Below, in pieces: positions 42,960 through 51,401 of a DNA stretch of 64,000 nucleotides. This DNA comes from Labilithrix sp. (GTDB lineage Bacteria; Myxococcota_A; Polyangia; Polyangiales; Polyangiaceae). The stretch lies in contig JAHBWE010000007.1 in the NCBI GenBank assembly GCA_019637155.1, positions 186,001 to 250,000 on the forward strand. Direction: 5' to 3'. The notes beneath the pieces were generated by a model. It was not told where the DNA came from. It saw only the letters and a list, made by a program, of their open reading frames with translations, and did not search any database. How positions within the stretch are numbered: position 1 is the first letter of the stretch; each line of letters begins with the position of its first letter. The position numbers were made by a program, and so were the translations under genes.

Positions 42960-44719
42960 GCGAGCGCTCTCGCTACGAGTCGCTCCTCATGATCGGGACG
43001 GGAGGGATGGCCTCCGTTCACGTCGGGCGCCTCCGCGGCGCGGAGGGCTTCTCGCGGCTCGTCGCGCTCAAGCGCGCGCACGCCCACGTCAAGGAGGACG
43101 CCGCGCTCTCCGACAGCCTGCGGAGCGAGGCGCGGCTCGCGTCGCGCCTCCATCACACGAACGTCGTCAGCATCCTCGACGTGGAGGAAGACGAAGGCGA
43201 TCTCGTCCTCGTCCTCGACTACGTCGAAGGTTGCACGCTGAGCGGCTTGCTCGCGCGGATGAGCGTGCTCGGCGAGAAGCACCCGCGCGAGATATTGCGC
43301 GTGCTCGTCGACGTGTGCGCCGGCCTCCATCACGCGCACCGCGCCGTCGACGAGCACGGGCGCCTCCTCGGCGTCGTGCATCGCGACGTCTCCCCCGGCA
43401 ACGTGCTCGTCGGCGTCGACGGCGTCGCGCGGGTCTCCGACTTCGGCATCGCGAAGGCGCTCTTCGGCGATCGCGATCGGACCGAGACCGGCCTCCTCAA
43501 GGGCAAGGCCGCGTACATGGCGCCGGAGTACGTGCTGCATCAGCGCGCCGACGCCGCGAGCGATCTCTTCTCGCTCGGCATCGTCGCGTGGGAGTCGCTC
43601 ACCACCGCGCGCCTCTTCAAGGGCCCGAACGAGATCGACACGTTGAACCGCATCGTCAGCGCGCAGGTCTCCCCGATGGCGGAGCGCGACCGCGCGCTCG
43701 CGCCGTTCGATCCGATCGTGCTACGCGCGCTCGCGCGCCTGCCGGAGGATCGCTGGCCGTCGGTCGACGACTTCGGCGCCGCCCTCGCCGACGCCGCGCG
43801 CACGCACGATCTCCTCGCGTCGCACCTCGAGGTCGGCACGCTGGTGGAGCGCCTCGCGAAGGACGAGCTCGAGACACGCCGCCGCGATCTCGCGCGCCTA
43901 GCTCCTTCGTTCGTCGGCGACGTCCCACTCCTAGCCCCCGACCCCACCACCCTCACGCTCGAAACCGACGCCCCGACACTCGCCTCCGCCGGCGCGGTGA
44001 CGCGCGCGTCTGCCGGGGCGGTGCCGCGTATGTCCGACGACGCGCTGACGCTCGCATCCGCCGGCGCGGTGACGCGCGCGCACGATGCCGCGGCGACGCG
44101 CGCGGTCGACGAGGCGGTGACGCGTGCGCGTACGACGCCGCCGTCGCTCTCGCGTGTGGAGCGCCCTGCGGCGCCCGGTTCGGTTCGCGTGGCCGAGGCC
44201 GCGATCATCGAGCCGGTCGCGGGTGCGCCGCTCTCGCAACGCGCGGTGGGAGAGCCGCTCTCGACCGGCTTCCGCGCGGAGGAGCGACCGAGCCGGAACC
44301 TCGAAAAGCTCGGCCTCGCCGCCGCGCTCGTGCTCCTCGTCCTCGCCGTGACCGGCCTCGTCGTCCGCATGAAGAACGAGCCGCCGGACCCGATCGTGAT
44401 CGCCCCCGCGACGCCGGCCCTCGACGCCGACACGCTCGCGCCGGCGCTCACCACGACGCCAGCCCTCGACGCCGACTCGCCTGCGCCTGCACCCGCGGAG
44501 TCGAGCGCGGCGAGCGCGACGCCGATCGCCTCCATTCCGCCGCCGAGCGCGGGCCTCGACGCGAGCGCGCTCCTCACCCCGACGCCGGCCGTCATCGCCG
44601 CGGAGATGGACGCCGGCATGCCGCGCACCCCCGCTCGGCCGGCGCATCGACGGACCTACCCCGCTCCGACGCCGACGTGGATGCCGCGAAAGGCGCCGCC
44701 GAACCCGTACGGTCCTTGA
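42956..44719 (+). CDS. Hanks-type Ser/Thr protein kinase, single-pass
   Basis: 587 residues from GTG 42956. Kinase domain: glycine loop GTGGMASV (14-21), catalytic Lys39, HRDVSPGNVLV (His142, Asp144), DFG (162-164). A linker with repeated SAGAVTRA-type units (residues about 340-400), one transmembrane segment (about 452-470) and a Pro/Ala-rich periplasmic tail. All catalytic residues are present. Likely phosphorylates threonines read by the FHA activator encoded just upstream. Confidence 0.93.
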   Translation: MSERSRYESLLMIGTGGMASVHVGRLRGAEGFSRLVALKRAHAHVKEDAALSDSLRSEARLASRLHHTNVVSILDVEEDEGDLVLVLDYVEGCTLSGLLARMSVLGEKHPREILRVLVDVCAGLHHAHRAVDEHGRLLGVVHRDVSPGNVLVGVDGVARVSDFGIAKALFGDRDRTETGLLKGKAAYMAPEYVLHQRADAASDLFSLGIVAWESLTTARLFKGPNEIDTLNRIVSAQVSPMAERDRALAPFDPIVLRALARLPEDRWPSVDDFGAALADAARTHDLLASHLEVGTLVERLAKDELETRRRDLARLAPSFVGDVPLLAPDPTTLTLETDAPTLASAGAVTRASAGAVPRMSDDALTLASAGAVTRAHDAAATRAVDEAVTRARTTPPSLSRVERPAAPGSVRVAEAAIIEPVAGAPLSQRAVGEPLSTGFRAEERPSRNLEKLGLAAALVLLVLAVTGLVVRMKNEPPDPIVIAPATPALDADTLAPALTTTPALDADSPAPAPAESSAASATPIASIPPPSAGLDASALLTPTPAVIAAEMDAGMPRTPARPAHRRTYPAPTPTWMPRKAPPNPYGP

Positions 44720-44754
44720 GTCGACCCGCACCGCTCGGCCTCGAGCGTCCTCCG

Positions 44755-45504
44755 TCACATGCAGCTGTCGTTGCGGCCGGGGTTCACCGTGCAGCCGTTC
44801 GTGCAGACCTCGACGACGGTGGGAGCGCCGGTGGCGTTGCAGCGATAGAGCGTGCTCGGATCGCCCTTCACCTTGCCGCCGCCGCAGTAGGTGCCGCCCG
44901 CGACGCACGCGCTCGCGCCGCCGCTCTGGACGCGTCGCACCGCCGCCTTCTCCGCCTCCGTGATCGGGCAGTGGCCGTCGATCTCGTTGCGGGCGAGACC
45001 GTCGCGGCCCGCGAGGAACGACGCGACCTGCCGCTCGAGCGAGGCCTTCATCGCCGGCGTGCCCGCGTAGACCGCGTGGATGTGCAGGTTGCCCGGGAAC
45101 TCCGGCGCGGTGCGGAACCACGCGGCGAAGCCCTGCATCCGCATCTTGCGCACGCGGCCGCAAGGGTCCGGTCCCTGAACGAGGTCGCTCGCGGCGGAGT
45201 AGCTCTTGCCCGGCTCGGGGCAGTGCGTGCCGACCGACGCCGCCGCGTCACCGAACGTCTGCGTGAGCGCGCTCTCGGGGACACCCGCCGCGGCGAGCGC
45301 GGCGCGGGCGCCCGGATACATGTAGATCGCATTCTTCGAGGACGTGCACGCCGCCTTGCCGGCGCAGTAACAGGTCCGCCCCAACGCGTCGGTCGACGTC
45401 TCCACCTCTTCGTCCTCGTCGTGGTCCTCGATCTCGGCGCACGCCGTTCCATAGCAAGCGATCGCGAACGCGAAGAGCACGGCTCCGAGGGGCTTCCTGA
45501 TCAT
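44755..45504 (-). CDS. M15-like peptidase lipoprotein with C-terminal six-cysteine module
   Basis: 249 residues from ATG 45504 (MIRKPLGAVLF), after rejecting a longer frame. Signal peptide ending near TAC. The middle has KSYSAASDLVQG followed by GFAAWFR and NLHIHAVYAG, a pattern of M15/D-Ala-D-Ala-carboxypeptidase-like zinc peptidases where SxxSD and HIH supply ligands. The last 48 residues are the cysteine module (TYCGGGKVKGDPSTLYRC). A probable peptidoglycan peptidase. Divergent from the lysozyme operon. Confidence 0.68.
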   Translation of the reverse strand: MIRKPLGAVLFAFAIACYGTACAEIEDHDEDEEVETSTDALGRTCYCAGKAACTSSKNAIYMYPGARAALAAAGVPESALTQTFGDAAASVGTHCPEPGKSYSAASDLVQGPDPCGRVRKMRMQGFAAWFRTAPEFPGNLHIHAVYAGTPAMKASLERQVASFLAGRDGLARNEIDGHCPITEAEKAAVRRVQSGGASACVAGGTYCGGGKVKGDPSTLYRCNATGAPTVVEVCTNGCTVNPGRNDSCM

Positions 45505-45516
45505 GACGTCCCTCGT

Positions 45517-45532
45517 CGCAAGCGCGGTGCCC
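45517..45532 (-). promoter_or_regulatory. Sigma-54-like -24/-12 motif, M15-like gene
   Basis: GGGCACCGCGCTTGCG on the minus strand: GG-N10-GC with GGCAC and TTGC intact; GC is 13 nt before ATG 45504. A possible GAGGG ribosome-binding site lies between motif and start and would not be transcribed if the start is at +1 near 45506, which is a point against it. Confidence 0.5.
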
Positions 45533-45571
45533 GCCGCCGCGCACGAGCAACCACGCGGATGCGCGTTCGGC

Positions 45572-45613
45572 TTGCGGCCGATGGGCACCGGCGCGTTGCG
45601 GCCGATCGGCCGC
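45572..45613. promoter_or_regulatory. Candidate activator sites between divergent genes
   Basis: A perfect 16-bp palindrome GCGGCCGATCGGCCGC (45598-45613) and, 25 bp away, a half-matching TTGCGGCCGATGGGC (45571-45585). They lie about 70-105 bp upstream of both predicted transcription starts, the usual range for sigma-54 enhancer sites. The palindrome equals the core of the one at 42053. Confidence 0.45.
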
Positions 45614-45654
45614 TCGGCCGCGCGCGGAACGCCCTAAGTCCACGACCGCCCACA

Positions 45655-45670
45655 CGGCACGACCTCTGCC
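45655..45670 (+). promoter_or_regulatory. Sigma-54-like -24/-12 motif, lysozyme operon
   Basis: CGGCACGACCTCTGCC: GG-N10-GC with GGCACG intact and CTGC at -12; GC is 14 nt before ATG 45684. No ribosome-binding site precedes that ATG, in line with a leaderless message. Confidence 0.55.
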
Positions 45671-45683
45671 TCATGGCCGTTCG

Positions 45684-46307
45684 ATGCGACGACGCTGGCT
45701 CCCCCTCGCGCTCCTCCCGCTCCTCCTCCTCGCCCGCCGACCGACGAAGCCCGAAGCCACGACGGCAACGGAGACGGAGACGGCGACAACGACAACGACA
45801 GCAACAGCAACAGCGACAGCAACAGCGACCGAACCAACCGCCGCCGACACGGAACCGCCGCCGCGCATCGAAGCGCCGCCCCTCGATCTCCACGCGCACC
45901 CCGACACCGCGCCCGCGCTCATCCGCGCCGTCGCGGAGCTCGCGCTGCCCGATCGCGACGCCGCCGCGCGCACGCTCGCGCGCTGGCTCGCGCAGGAGTC
46001 CGCGCGCGACACCGCCGACGCGCGCGGCAACGTCCCGAACCTGATCGAGGCGCTCGGCGAGCTCGGCGGCGACGTCGCGAACGCCGCGCTCGCCCTCGCG
46101 CTCGAAGATCGCTCGTACGACCTCGCGCTCCAGACGCTGATCGTGCAGCAGCTCGGCGCCGAGATCCCGCGCGCCTCGCTCGCGCGCTTCGCGGCGCGCG
46201 CCGCGAACGCGCCCGCGCGCGACGACCTCGAGGTCGAGCTGCGCGACGAAGCCCTCACCGCGGCCGACGACAGCGGCCGCCTCGCTCACCTCCGGAGGAC
46301 ACCATGA
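45684..46307 (+). CDS. Exported helical protein with Thr/Ala/Glu repeat tract
   Basis: 207 residues. Signal-like MRRRWLPLALLPLLLLA, then a low-complexity stretch of alternating Thr, Ala and Glu encoded by ACA/GCA-rich microsatellite-like DNA (about 45757-45840), then a helical domain (HPDTAPALIRAVAELALP; VPNLIEALGELGGDVANAAL) that may be HEAT-like. No family recognised. Its stop overlaps the start of the lysozyme gene (ATGA), so they are co-expressed. Confidence 0.6.
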   Translation: MRRRWLPLALLPLLLLARRPTKPEATTATETETATTTTTATATATATATEPTAADTEPPPRIEAPPLDLHAHPDTAPALIRAVAELALPDRDAAARTLARWLAQESARDTADARGNVPNLIEALGELGGDVANAALALALEDRSYDLALQTLIVQQLGAEIPRASLARFAARAANAPARDDLEVELRDEALTAADDSGRLAHLRRTP

Positions 46308-47053
46308 AGACCAGCATCACGATCGTCGCCCTCACCGCCCTGCTCCTCGCCGCCTGCGCGACCGAGAGCGACGACGACGAAGACGTCGGCACGACCGCGG
46401 ACGAGCTCACCGCGCCGACGTGCGCGCCTTCGGGCGCGGCGGGCGCGGTGCCGGCGAAGCACCGCGCGATGCTCGACACGATCGCCTTCACGGAGGGCAC
46501 CGCCGGCTCCTGCGGCCAGGACGGCTACAACACCGGCTTCTCGTACAAGTGCTTCTCGTCGTGCGCGAAGCACCCCAACATCGTGTGGTCCGCGGGCGGC
46601 TATCGCTCTAGCGCGGCGGGGCGCTACCAGTTCCTCAACACGACGTGGGCCGGCCTCGGCCTCGGCTCGTTCACGCCGAAGAACCAGGACATCGGCGGCA
46701 TGAAGCTCGTCGCGCGGCGCGGCGTGAAGCTCCCGACCGATCGCGCGCTCACCGCGACCGAGTTCTCGAACGCGATGAAGAAGCTCTCCTACGAGTGGGC
46801 CTCCCTCCCCTTCTCCCCGTACGGCCAGCCGGTGAAGACGCTCGCCGCCACCCGCGCGAAGTACTGCGGCTTCGCCAACTGCGCCGCCTCCGCCGCCGCG
46901 TGCGTCGCCGGCAGCGACTACTGCGGCGGCAACAAGGTCACCGGCGACAAGGACACCCTCTACAAATGCACGAGCGGCACGACCGGCACCGTCGTCGAGA
47001 AGTGCGCGAACGGGTGCAAGATCAACCCGGGCGACGACGACAGCTGCAAGTGA
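46304..47053 (+). CDS. Lambda-R-like (GH104) lysozyme lipoprotein with C-terminal six-cysteine module
   Basis: 249 residues. Signal peptide with lipobox LAAC. The domain matches lambda endolysin R: MLDTIAFTEGT (Glu64, equal to the catalytic Glu), NTGFSYKCF, AGRYQFLNTTW, FTPKNQDIGGMKLVARRG and YEWASLPFSPYGQ. The last 48 residues are the cysteine module (YCGGNKVTGDKDTLYKC...DDDSCK). A cell-wall lytic transglycosylase tethered by lipid, for remodelling or attack on prey is inferred. Second gene of the -24/-12 operon. Confidence 0.85.
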   Translation: MKTSITIVALTALLLAACATESDDDEDVGTTADELTAPTCAPSGAAGAVPAKHRAMLDTIAFTEGTAGSCGQDGYNTGFSYKCFSSCAKHPNIVWSAGGYRSSAAGRYQFLNTTWAGLGLGSFTPKNQDIGGMKLVARRGVKLPTDRALTATEFSNAMKKLSYEWASLPFSPYGQPVKTLAATRAKYCGFANCAASAAACVAGSDYCGGNKVTGDKDTLYKCTSGTTGTVVEKCANGCKINPGDDDSCK

Positions 47054-47059
47054 TCCCCG

Positions 47060-48928
47060 TCAATGCTTCGCGGTCGGCACGCGCTTCGAGCCGCCGATGA
47101 GGCGGAGCGCCTTGCAGACGTCGACCTCCTGGCACGGGCCGACGTTCCCGTTGTGCGCCGGCCAGACCGCGTCGTCGTTCTTCGCGTTGAGGATCGCTTG
47201 ATCGCGCACGTCGGGCCCCGACCACGCCGGCGCGGAGTGCGCGAGCTTCGACTCGCGCTCCTCCACCGTCTGCGGATCGCCCTGCGCGACGAACGGGAAG
47301 CGGATCTGCGGGACGAGGCCGACGCGCTGCACCGGCGTGCCGTCCGGGAGCGCGTAGACGAGCGTCGTCATGCGGAGCACACCGGCGTGCGCGTCGTCGT
47401 CGACGTACTCCTGCGCGCAGCCCTTGCCGAAGGTGGTCGCGCCGATGGTGGGGCCGCGCCGGTACGCCGCGAGCGCGCCCGCGATCATCTCCGCCGCGCT
47501 CGCGGTCGCGCCGTCGACCAGCGTCGCGATCGGGCCGTTGTAGCGATCGTGATCGCGCGGGACCGACGCGCGATCGATCTCCACCGTCCCGTCGCGCCGC
47601 TTCATCGCGAAGAGCGGCGCGCCGGGGAGGAAGAGCGAGAGCGCGCCGAGCGCGCCGTCGGTCGAGCCGCCGCCGTTGCCGCGGAGATCGAGGACGACGC
47701 CGCCGAGCTTGCGCGGCCCCTTCTCGCGCTGCTCCGCGATGATCGTCGCGAGGTCGTCGCCGAGCTCGTCGCGCACGTCCTTGACCGGGACGACGATCGC
47801 GTCGACGTCGCCGAACGCGATGCGCTCCACCGGGAGGTCCGTCGCCACGTGGACGGGGGCCGCCGCTTCGAGGACGGGCTTCCCGAGCTCGAGCTTCATC
47901 AGCTTGCCGTCCCGCACGACGACGGCGGAGAGCGGCGTCCGCGCGTCGCTCGACGCGAACCCGAGCTGATCGACCTGCTCGAGAGGCAACCCGGCGGTCG
48001 CGATGCTCGCGACCGACAGCACGACGTCGTTCTCGAGCAGCGGCGGCGCGGCGGCCTCCGTGATCTTCACACCGACCGCGGTGAGCACCGCGCGGCTCCA
48101 GAGCCGCGACGGCGGACGCGACGCGAGGTCGACCTCGTAGATGCGGGACTCCTCGTCGAACGGAGCCCACTCGCCGTGCGGATCGACGAGCGGCACGTAC
48201 GCGCGCACCGACGAAGCGATGACGACCTTCGCCCAGCCCGTCTTGTCGAGCGGCGGGAAGAAGCGCCGCCGCGCCTCGTCGACGAAGACCTTCGCGTCCG
48301 ACCCGTGCGCGATCTCGAACGCCCCCGCGCGCCGCCCGAGCTCCTCCGCCGTCTCGCGCGCGGCGGTCGCGACCGGGATCGGCTCGAGCGCCTCCGTCGC
48401 GGGCGTGTCGCCGGGGGCGGCCCGCCCGCGATCGAACGCGGCGCGGAGCTCCTTCGTCCACGCCTCGAGCACCGCGCCCGGCGCGAGCGCGGACGCGCAG
48501 CCGCGACGGCGCTTGCCCTCGATGTCGGCGAGGAGCTCCGGCGCGGCCTTCGCCAGCGCCTGCGCGGAGGGCGCGTCCTTCGAGAGGCTGAGGAGGCCGT
48601 GCGGATCGAGCCAGTCCGCCGCCGACGCGGCGAACGGACCGGGGCGGACCCCTTCGGGGATGTACGCGAGGCCGAGGCGCACCTGCTCGACGATGGTCCG
48701 CGCCTCCTCGCAGGTCAGCGCGGTGGGCTCGCCGGAGGGGATGCGGAAGACGTACGAACGATCGTCGTCGTGCCCGTCGTCCCCGTCGTCGATCGTCGCC
48801 GCGGAGGCGTCCGGGAGCGCGAGCGGCGTAAAGGGAGCGCGCGCGGTCGGCGTGCGGAGCAACGCCCACGCGAGCACCGCGGTCGGCACGATCGCCGCCG
48901 CCAGGACCCCTGCACGCTTGCGGTTCAC
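47060..48928 (-). CDS. S41 family C-terminal processing protease
   Basis: 622 residues from GTG 48928. An N-terminal anchor (VLAAAIVPTAVLAWALL), an acidic stretch, a helical region, a poorly conserved PDZ-like part and the S41 core: VVLDLRGNGGGSTDGAL, then ATASAAEMIAG (Ser477) and TTFGKGCAQ (Lys502). The Ser-Lys gap of 25 matches CtpA. A Cys pair (PCQEVDVC) sits near the end. Periplasmic. It converges on the lysozyme gene with 6 bp between them. Confidence 0.9.
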   Translation of the reverse strand: MNRKRAGVLAAAIVPTAVLAWALLRTPTARAPFTPLALPDASAATIDDGDDGHDDDRSYVFRIPSGEPTALTCEEARTIVEQVRLGLAYIPEGVRPGPFAASAADWLDPHGLLSLSKDAPSAQALAKAAPELLADIEGKRRRGCASALAPGAVLEAWTKELRAAFDRGRAAPGDTPATEALEPIPVATAARETAEELGRRAGAFEIAHGSDAKVFVDEARRRFFPPLDKTGWAKVVIASSVRAYVPLVDPHGEWAPFDEESRIYEVDLASRPPSRLWSRAVLTAVGVKITEAAAPPLLENDVVLSVASIATAGLPLEQVDQLGFASSDARTPLSAVVVRDGKLMKLELGKPVLEAAAPVHVATDLPVERIAFGDVDAIVVPVKDVRDELGDDLATIIAEQREKGPRKLGGVVLDLRGNGGGSTDGALGALSLFLPGAPLFAMKRRDGTVEIDRASVPRDHDRYNGPIATLVDGATASAAEMIAGALAAYRRGPTIGATTFGKGCAQEYVDDDAHAGVLRMTTLVYALPDGTPVQRVGLVPQIRFPFVAQGDPQTVEERESKLAHSAPAWSGPDVRDQAILNAKNDDAVWPAHNGNVGPCQEVDVCKALRLIGGSKRVPTAKH

Positions 48929-48998
48929 GAGAGCCCTCGAGACTAGCAGGCCCGCGAAAACCCGAGAAGAAACGGGTTACCGGCCCCCCGGGCCCCGG

Positions 48999-49823
48999 TC
49001 ACGCCACGAGGTCGGCGAGCTCCGCGAGCTCTCCGCGGAGCTTCGTGCGCGCCCGCTCTTCGAGCTGCCGCACGCGCTCCTTGCTCACGCCGAGGCGCGC
49101 GCCGAGCTCCTGCAGCGTGGGCGGCTCCTCCTTCATGAAGCGCTCGCGGACGATCATGCGCTCGCGCGCGTCGAGGTGGTCGACCGCCGTGTTCACCGCG
49201 CTGCCGGCCTGCCGCGCGGCCTCGGAGCGCACCGCCTCTTCCTCCGGGCTCGGGCCGTTCCCGGGGAGGCGCTCGCTCGCAGGTCCGCCGTCGTGCATCG
49301 TCGCGTCGAGGCTCGTCTCGCGCGCGGCGAGGAGCGGGAGCAACGTGCGCACGCGCTCCTCCGAGAGGCCGGAGACCTTCGCGAGCTCGGCCGGATCGCT
49401 GACCTTCGTGCGGCGGTAGGCGCGGAGCGCGCGGCGCTCTGCCTTCGTGGTGCCGAGCCGCACGACGCGGAAGGCGCGCAGCACGTACTCGCGGATCTCG
49501 GCGCGGATCCAGTACGCGGCGTACGTCGCGAGGCGGCACTCGCGCGCGGGATCGAACTTCGCGGCGGCCTTCAGGAGGCCGAGGTTGCCTTGCTGGATGA
49601 TGTCCTCCATCGGGACGCCCCAGCGCCGGTACTCGTAGGCGATCGCGACGACGAACGGGAGACAGGCCTCGACGAGCTTCGTACCCGCGCGCTGCTCTCC
49701 CGCCGCCCAGCGCAGCGCGAGATCGCGCTCCGCCTCGCGGGAGAGGACCTGGACGCTCGCCAGGCTCCGCCGGTACGCATGCAAAGAGTCGCCTTCGAGC
49801 CTGCGAGCCCCGCTCGTGCCCAT
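48999..49823 (-). CDS. RpoH-like (sigma-32 group) RNA polymerase sigma factor
   Basis: 274 residues from ATG 49823, preceded by AGGAGG five bases away. Region 2: LVEACLPFVVAIAYEYRRWG, MEDIIQQGNLGLLKAAAKF, then YAAYWIRAEIREYVLRAFRVVRLGTTKA, closely like RpoH. Region 4 ends TLQELGARLGVSKERVRQLE. The RpoH-box sequence itself is not exact, so it may be a group-3 relative controlling another stress or developmental response. Confidence 0.9.
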   Translation of the reverse strand: MGTSGARRLEGDSLHAYRRSLASVQVLSREAERDLALRWAAGEQRAGTKLVEACLPFVVAIAYEYRRWGVPMEDIIQQGNLGLLKAAAKFDPARECRLATYAAYWIRAEIREYVLRAFRVVRLGTTKAERRALRAYRRTKVSDPAELAKVSGLSEERVRTLLPLLAARETSLDATMHDGGPASERLPGNGPSPEEEAVRSEAARQAGSAVNTAVDHLDARERMIVRERFMKEEPPTLQELGARLGVSKERVRQLEERARTKLRGELAELADLVA

Positions 49824-50013
49824 CGCTGCCTCCTGTTCGGGAGCGGCGTGAGGCACCCGCTGCCTCTCTCGCCCCGGCCCTCCGGAATGCAGGCTCGGTG
49901 CCACGCACGAAGGCGCGTGATTTCACGCCATCGTCACGGCAGAGCGCACCATTAACGCGCAACGCCGACCGAACCGCCGCTTGCCCGCGCAACCTTTGCG
50001 CGACCTCAAGGCG

Positions 50014-50045
50014 AGCGGGGTGCAGGGGCGAAGCCCCTGCGTTGA
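50014..50045. repeat. Dispersed repeat with GCAGGGGC/GCCCCTGC stem, after the MBL gene
   Basis: AGCGGGGTGCAGGGGCGAAG continues as CCCCTGCGTTGAA. Nearly the same sequence occurs at 61382-61417, and its core GGGGCGAAGCCCC at 34941. It starts 4 bases from the MBL stop codon and forms a stem without a T-tract on the minus strand. Confidence 0.75.
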
Positions 50046-50048
50046 AAC

Positions 50049-50888
50049 TCAGAGCTCGATGACCAGTCCCTCGCGCGCGGCCTGGCAGTCGGGGAAGAGC
50101 GCACGTGCGCGCTTCTCCTTCTCCGCGACCGCTGCGTCGTTCTGCGTCGGATCGTGGTGATAGAGCACGAGCTGCTTCACGTTCGCGGCCTTGGCGAGCT
50201 TCACCGCTTCTTCGTAGGTGCTGTGACCCCAGCCGAGCTTGGGCATCCCGCCGTTCGCTCCGGAGTACTCCTCCGGCAAATACTGCGAGTCGTAGATGAG
50301 GACGTCGGAGCCTTGCGCGAGCTTGAGGAGCTTGTGGTCGACGACGGCGTAGTGCTCCGTGTCGGTCGCGTACATGACCGACTTGCCGTTGTAGTCGACG
50401 CGGTAGGCCCACACGCCGTTGGGATGGTTGCCCGGCGCCGCACGGACGAGCGCCTTCGTCCCACCGCCGGCGTCGACCTCGATCCCCTTGCGCCCGTCGA
50501 CGCTGTGAAAATGCATCTCCGCGCCCATCTCGGTCAGGTGGACCGGGAAGCTCGGATGGTCCATCTGGCCGGCGAGGGTCTCTTCGAGCGTGCGCGAGAC
50601 GTTGTTGCCGCCGTAGAGGTGGATGACGTTGCCGGGCACGAACGCGGGATCGAAGAACGGGAAGCCCTGGATGTGATCCCAGTGGACGTGGCTGAAGAAG
50701 ATGTGCGCGGTGAACGGCATCTCCTTGAGCGCACGCTTGCCGAGGAGGCGCAGCCCGGTGCCCCCGTCGAATACGAGGAACGCGCTCCCGGCGCGTACCT
50801 CGACGCAGCTCGTATTCCCGCCGACGCCGACCGTGTCGGGTCCGGGGGAGGGAATGCTCCCGCGGACACCCCAAAAGGTGATGCGCAT
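50049..50888 (-). CDS. MBL-fold metallo-hydrolase
   Basis: 279 residues. MRITFWGVRGSIPSPGPDTV start, GGNTSCVEV and the metal motif HVHWDHIQGFPFF are typical of the WGVRGS subgroup of metallo-beta-lactamase-fold hydrolases, with later ligands in ATDTEHY and YHHDPTQND. Cytoplasmic. Some relatives are phosphodiesterases or phosphorylcholine esterases; the substrate here is unknown. Confidence 0.88.
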   Translation of the reverse strand: MRITFWGVRGSIPSPGPDTVGVGGNTSCVEVRAGSAFLVFDGGTGLRLLGKRALKEMPFTAHIFFSHVHWDHIQGFPFFDPAFVPGNVIHLYGGNNVSRTLEETLAGQMDHPSFPVHLTEMGAEMHFHSVDGRKGIEVDAGGGTKALVRAAPGNHPNGVWAYRVDYNGKSVMYATDTEHYAVVDHKLLKLAQGSDVLIYDSQYLPEEYSGANGGMPKLGWGHSTYEEAVKLAKAANVKQLVLYHHDPTQNDAAVAEKEKRARALFPDCQAAREGLVIEL

Positions 50889-50945
50889 CTCCCTCCGTTT
50901 CGTTCACCATGGACTACGGTGAGCGCTTCGGACGGTCAAGACCAT

Positions 50946-51401
50946 ATGCCGCAGGGTCGGCCGGCCGTGTGTGTGCTGGGCTGCCGCTCCGGCAGCGCGG
51001 CCCTGGTCCGCCGCGCGCGGGCCGGGGCGAGGACGTTCGCCGACGAGGGGGCCGACACGGTCGTCGCGTGCGGCGGGAGGCGCTGGAGCGGCGTCGTCGA
51101 GGCGGACGACATCGCGCGGATCCTGGCCGGCGCGGGCGTCCCGGAGGCGGCGATCCTCCGCGAGCGGCGGTCGCTCGACACGGTCGGCAACGCGCGCGAA
51201 GCGGCGCGGCTCCTCGCCGACAAACCCGTCATCGTGGTCACCTGCGCGTGGCACCTCCCGCGCGCGCGGCGCGTGTTCGAGCGGGTGGGGCTGCGTGTCG
51301 TCGGCGCGGTCGGCGTGCCCGCGCCGGACGGCGGGCTCCTCACCGCGATGTACCGTCGCGGCCGGGAGCAGGTCGCGACGTGGAAGGACATGCTGCGATG
51401 A
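50946..51401 (+). CDS. YdcF-like DUF218 protein
   Basis: 151 residues from ATG 50946. VCVLGCRS, VVACGGRRWSGVVEADDIA, RRSLDTVGNAREAARL and VIVVTCAWHLPRARRVF are the DUF218 landmarks (G-G, E-S-x-N and the H of the last loop). It lacks the N-terminal membrane helices of longer members. Overlaps the next start by ATGA. Function of the family is unclear; envelope-lipid links are suspected in E. coli relatives. Confidence 0.75.
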   Translation: MPQGRPAVCVLGCRSGSAALVRRARAGARTFADEGADTVVACGGRRWSGVVEADDIARILAGAGVPEAAILRERRSLDTVGNAREAARLLADKPVIVVTCAWHLPRARRVFERVGLRVVGAVGVPAPDGGLLTAMYRRGREQVATWKDMLR

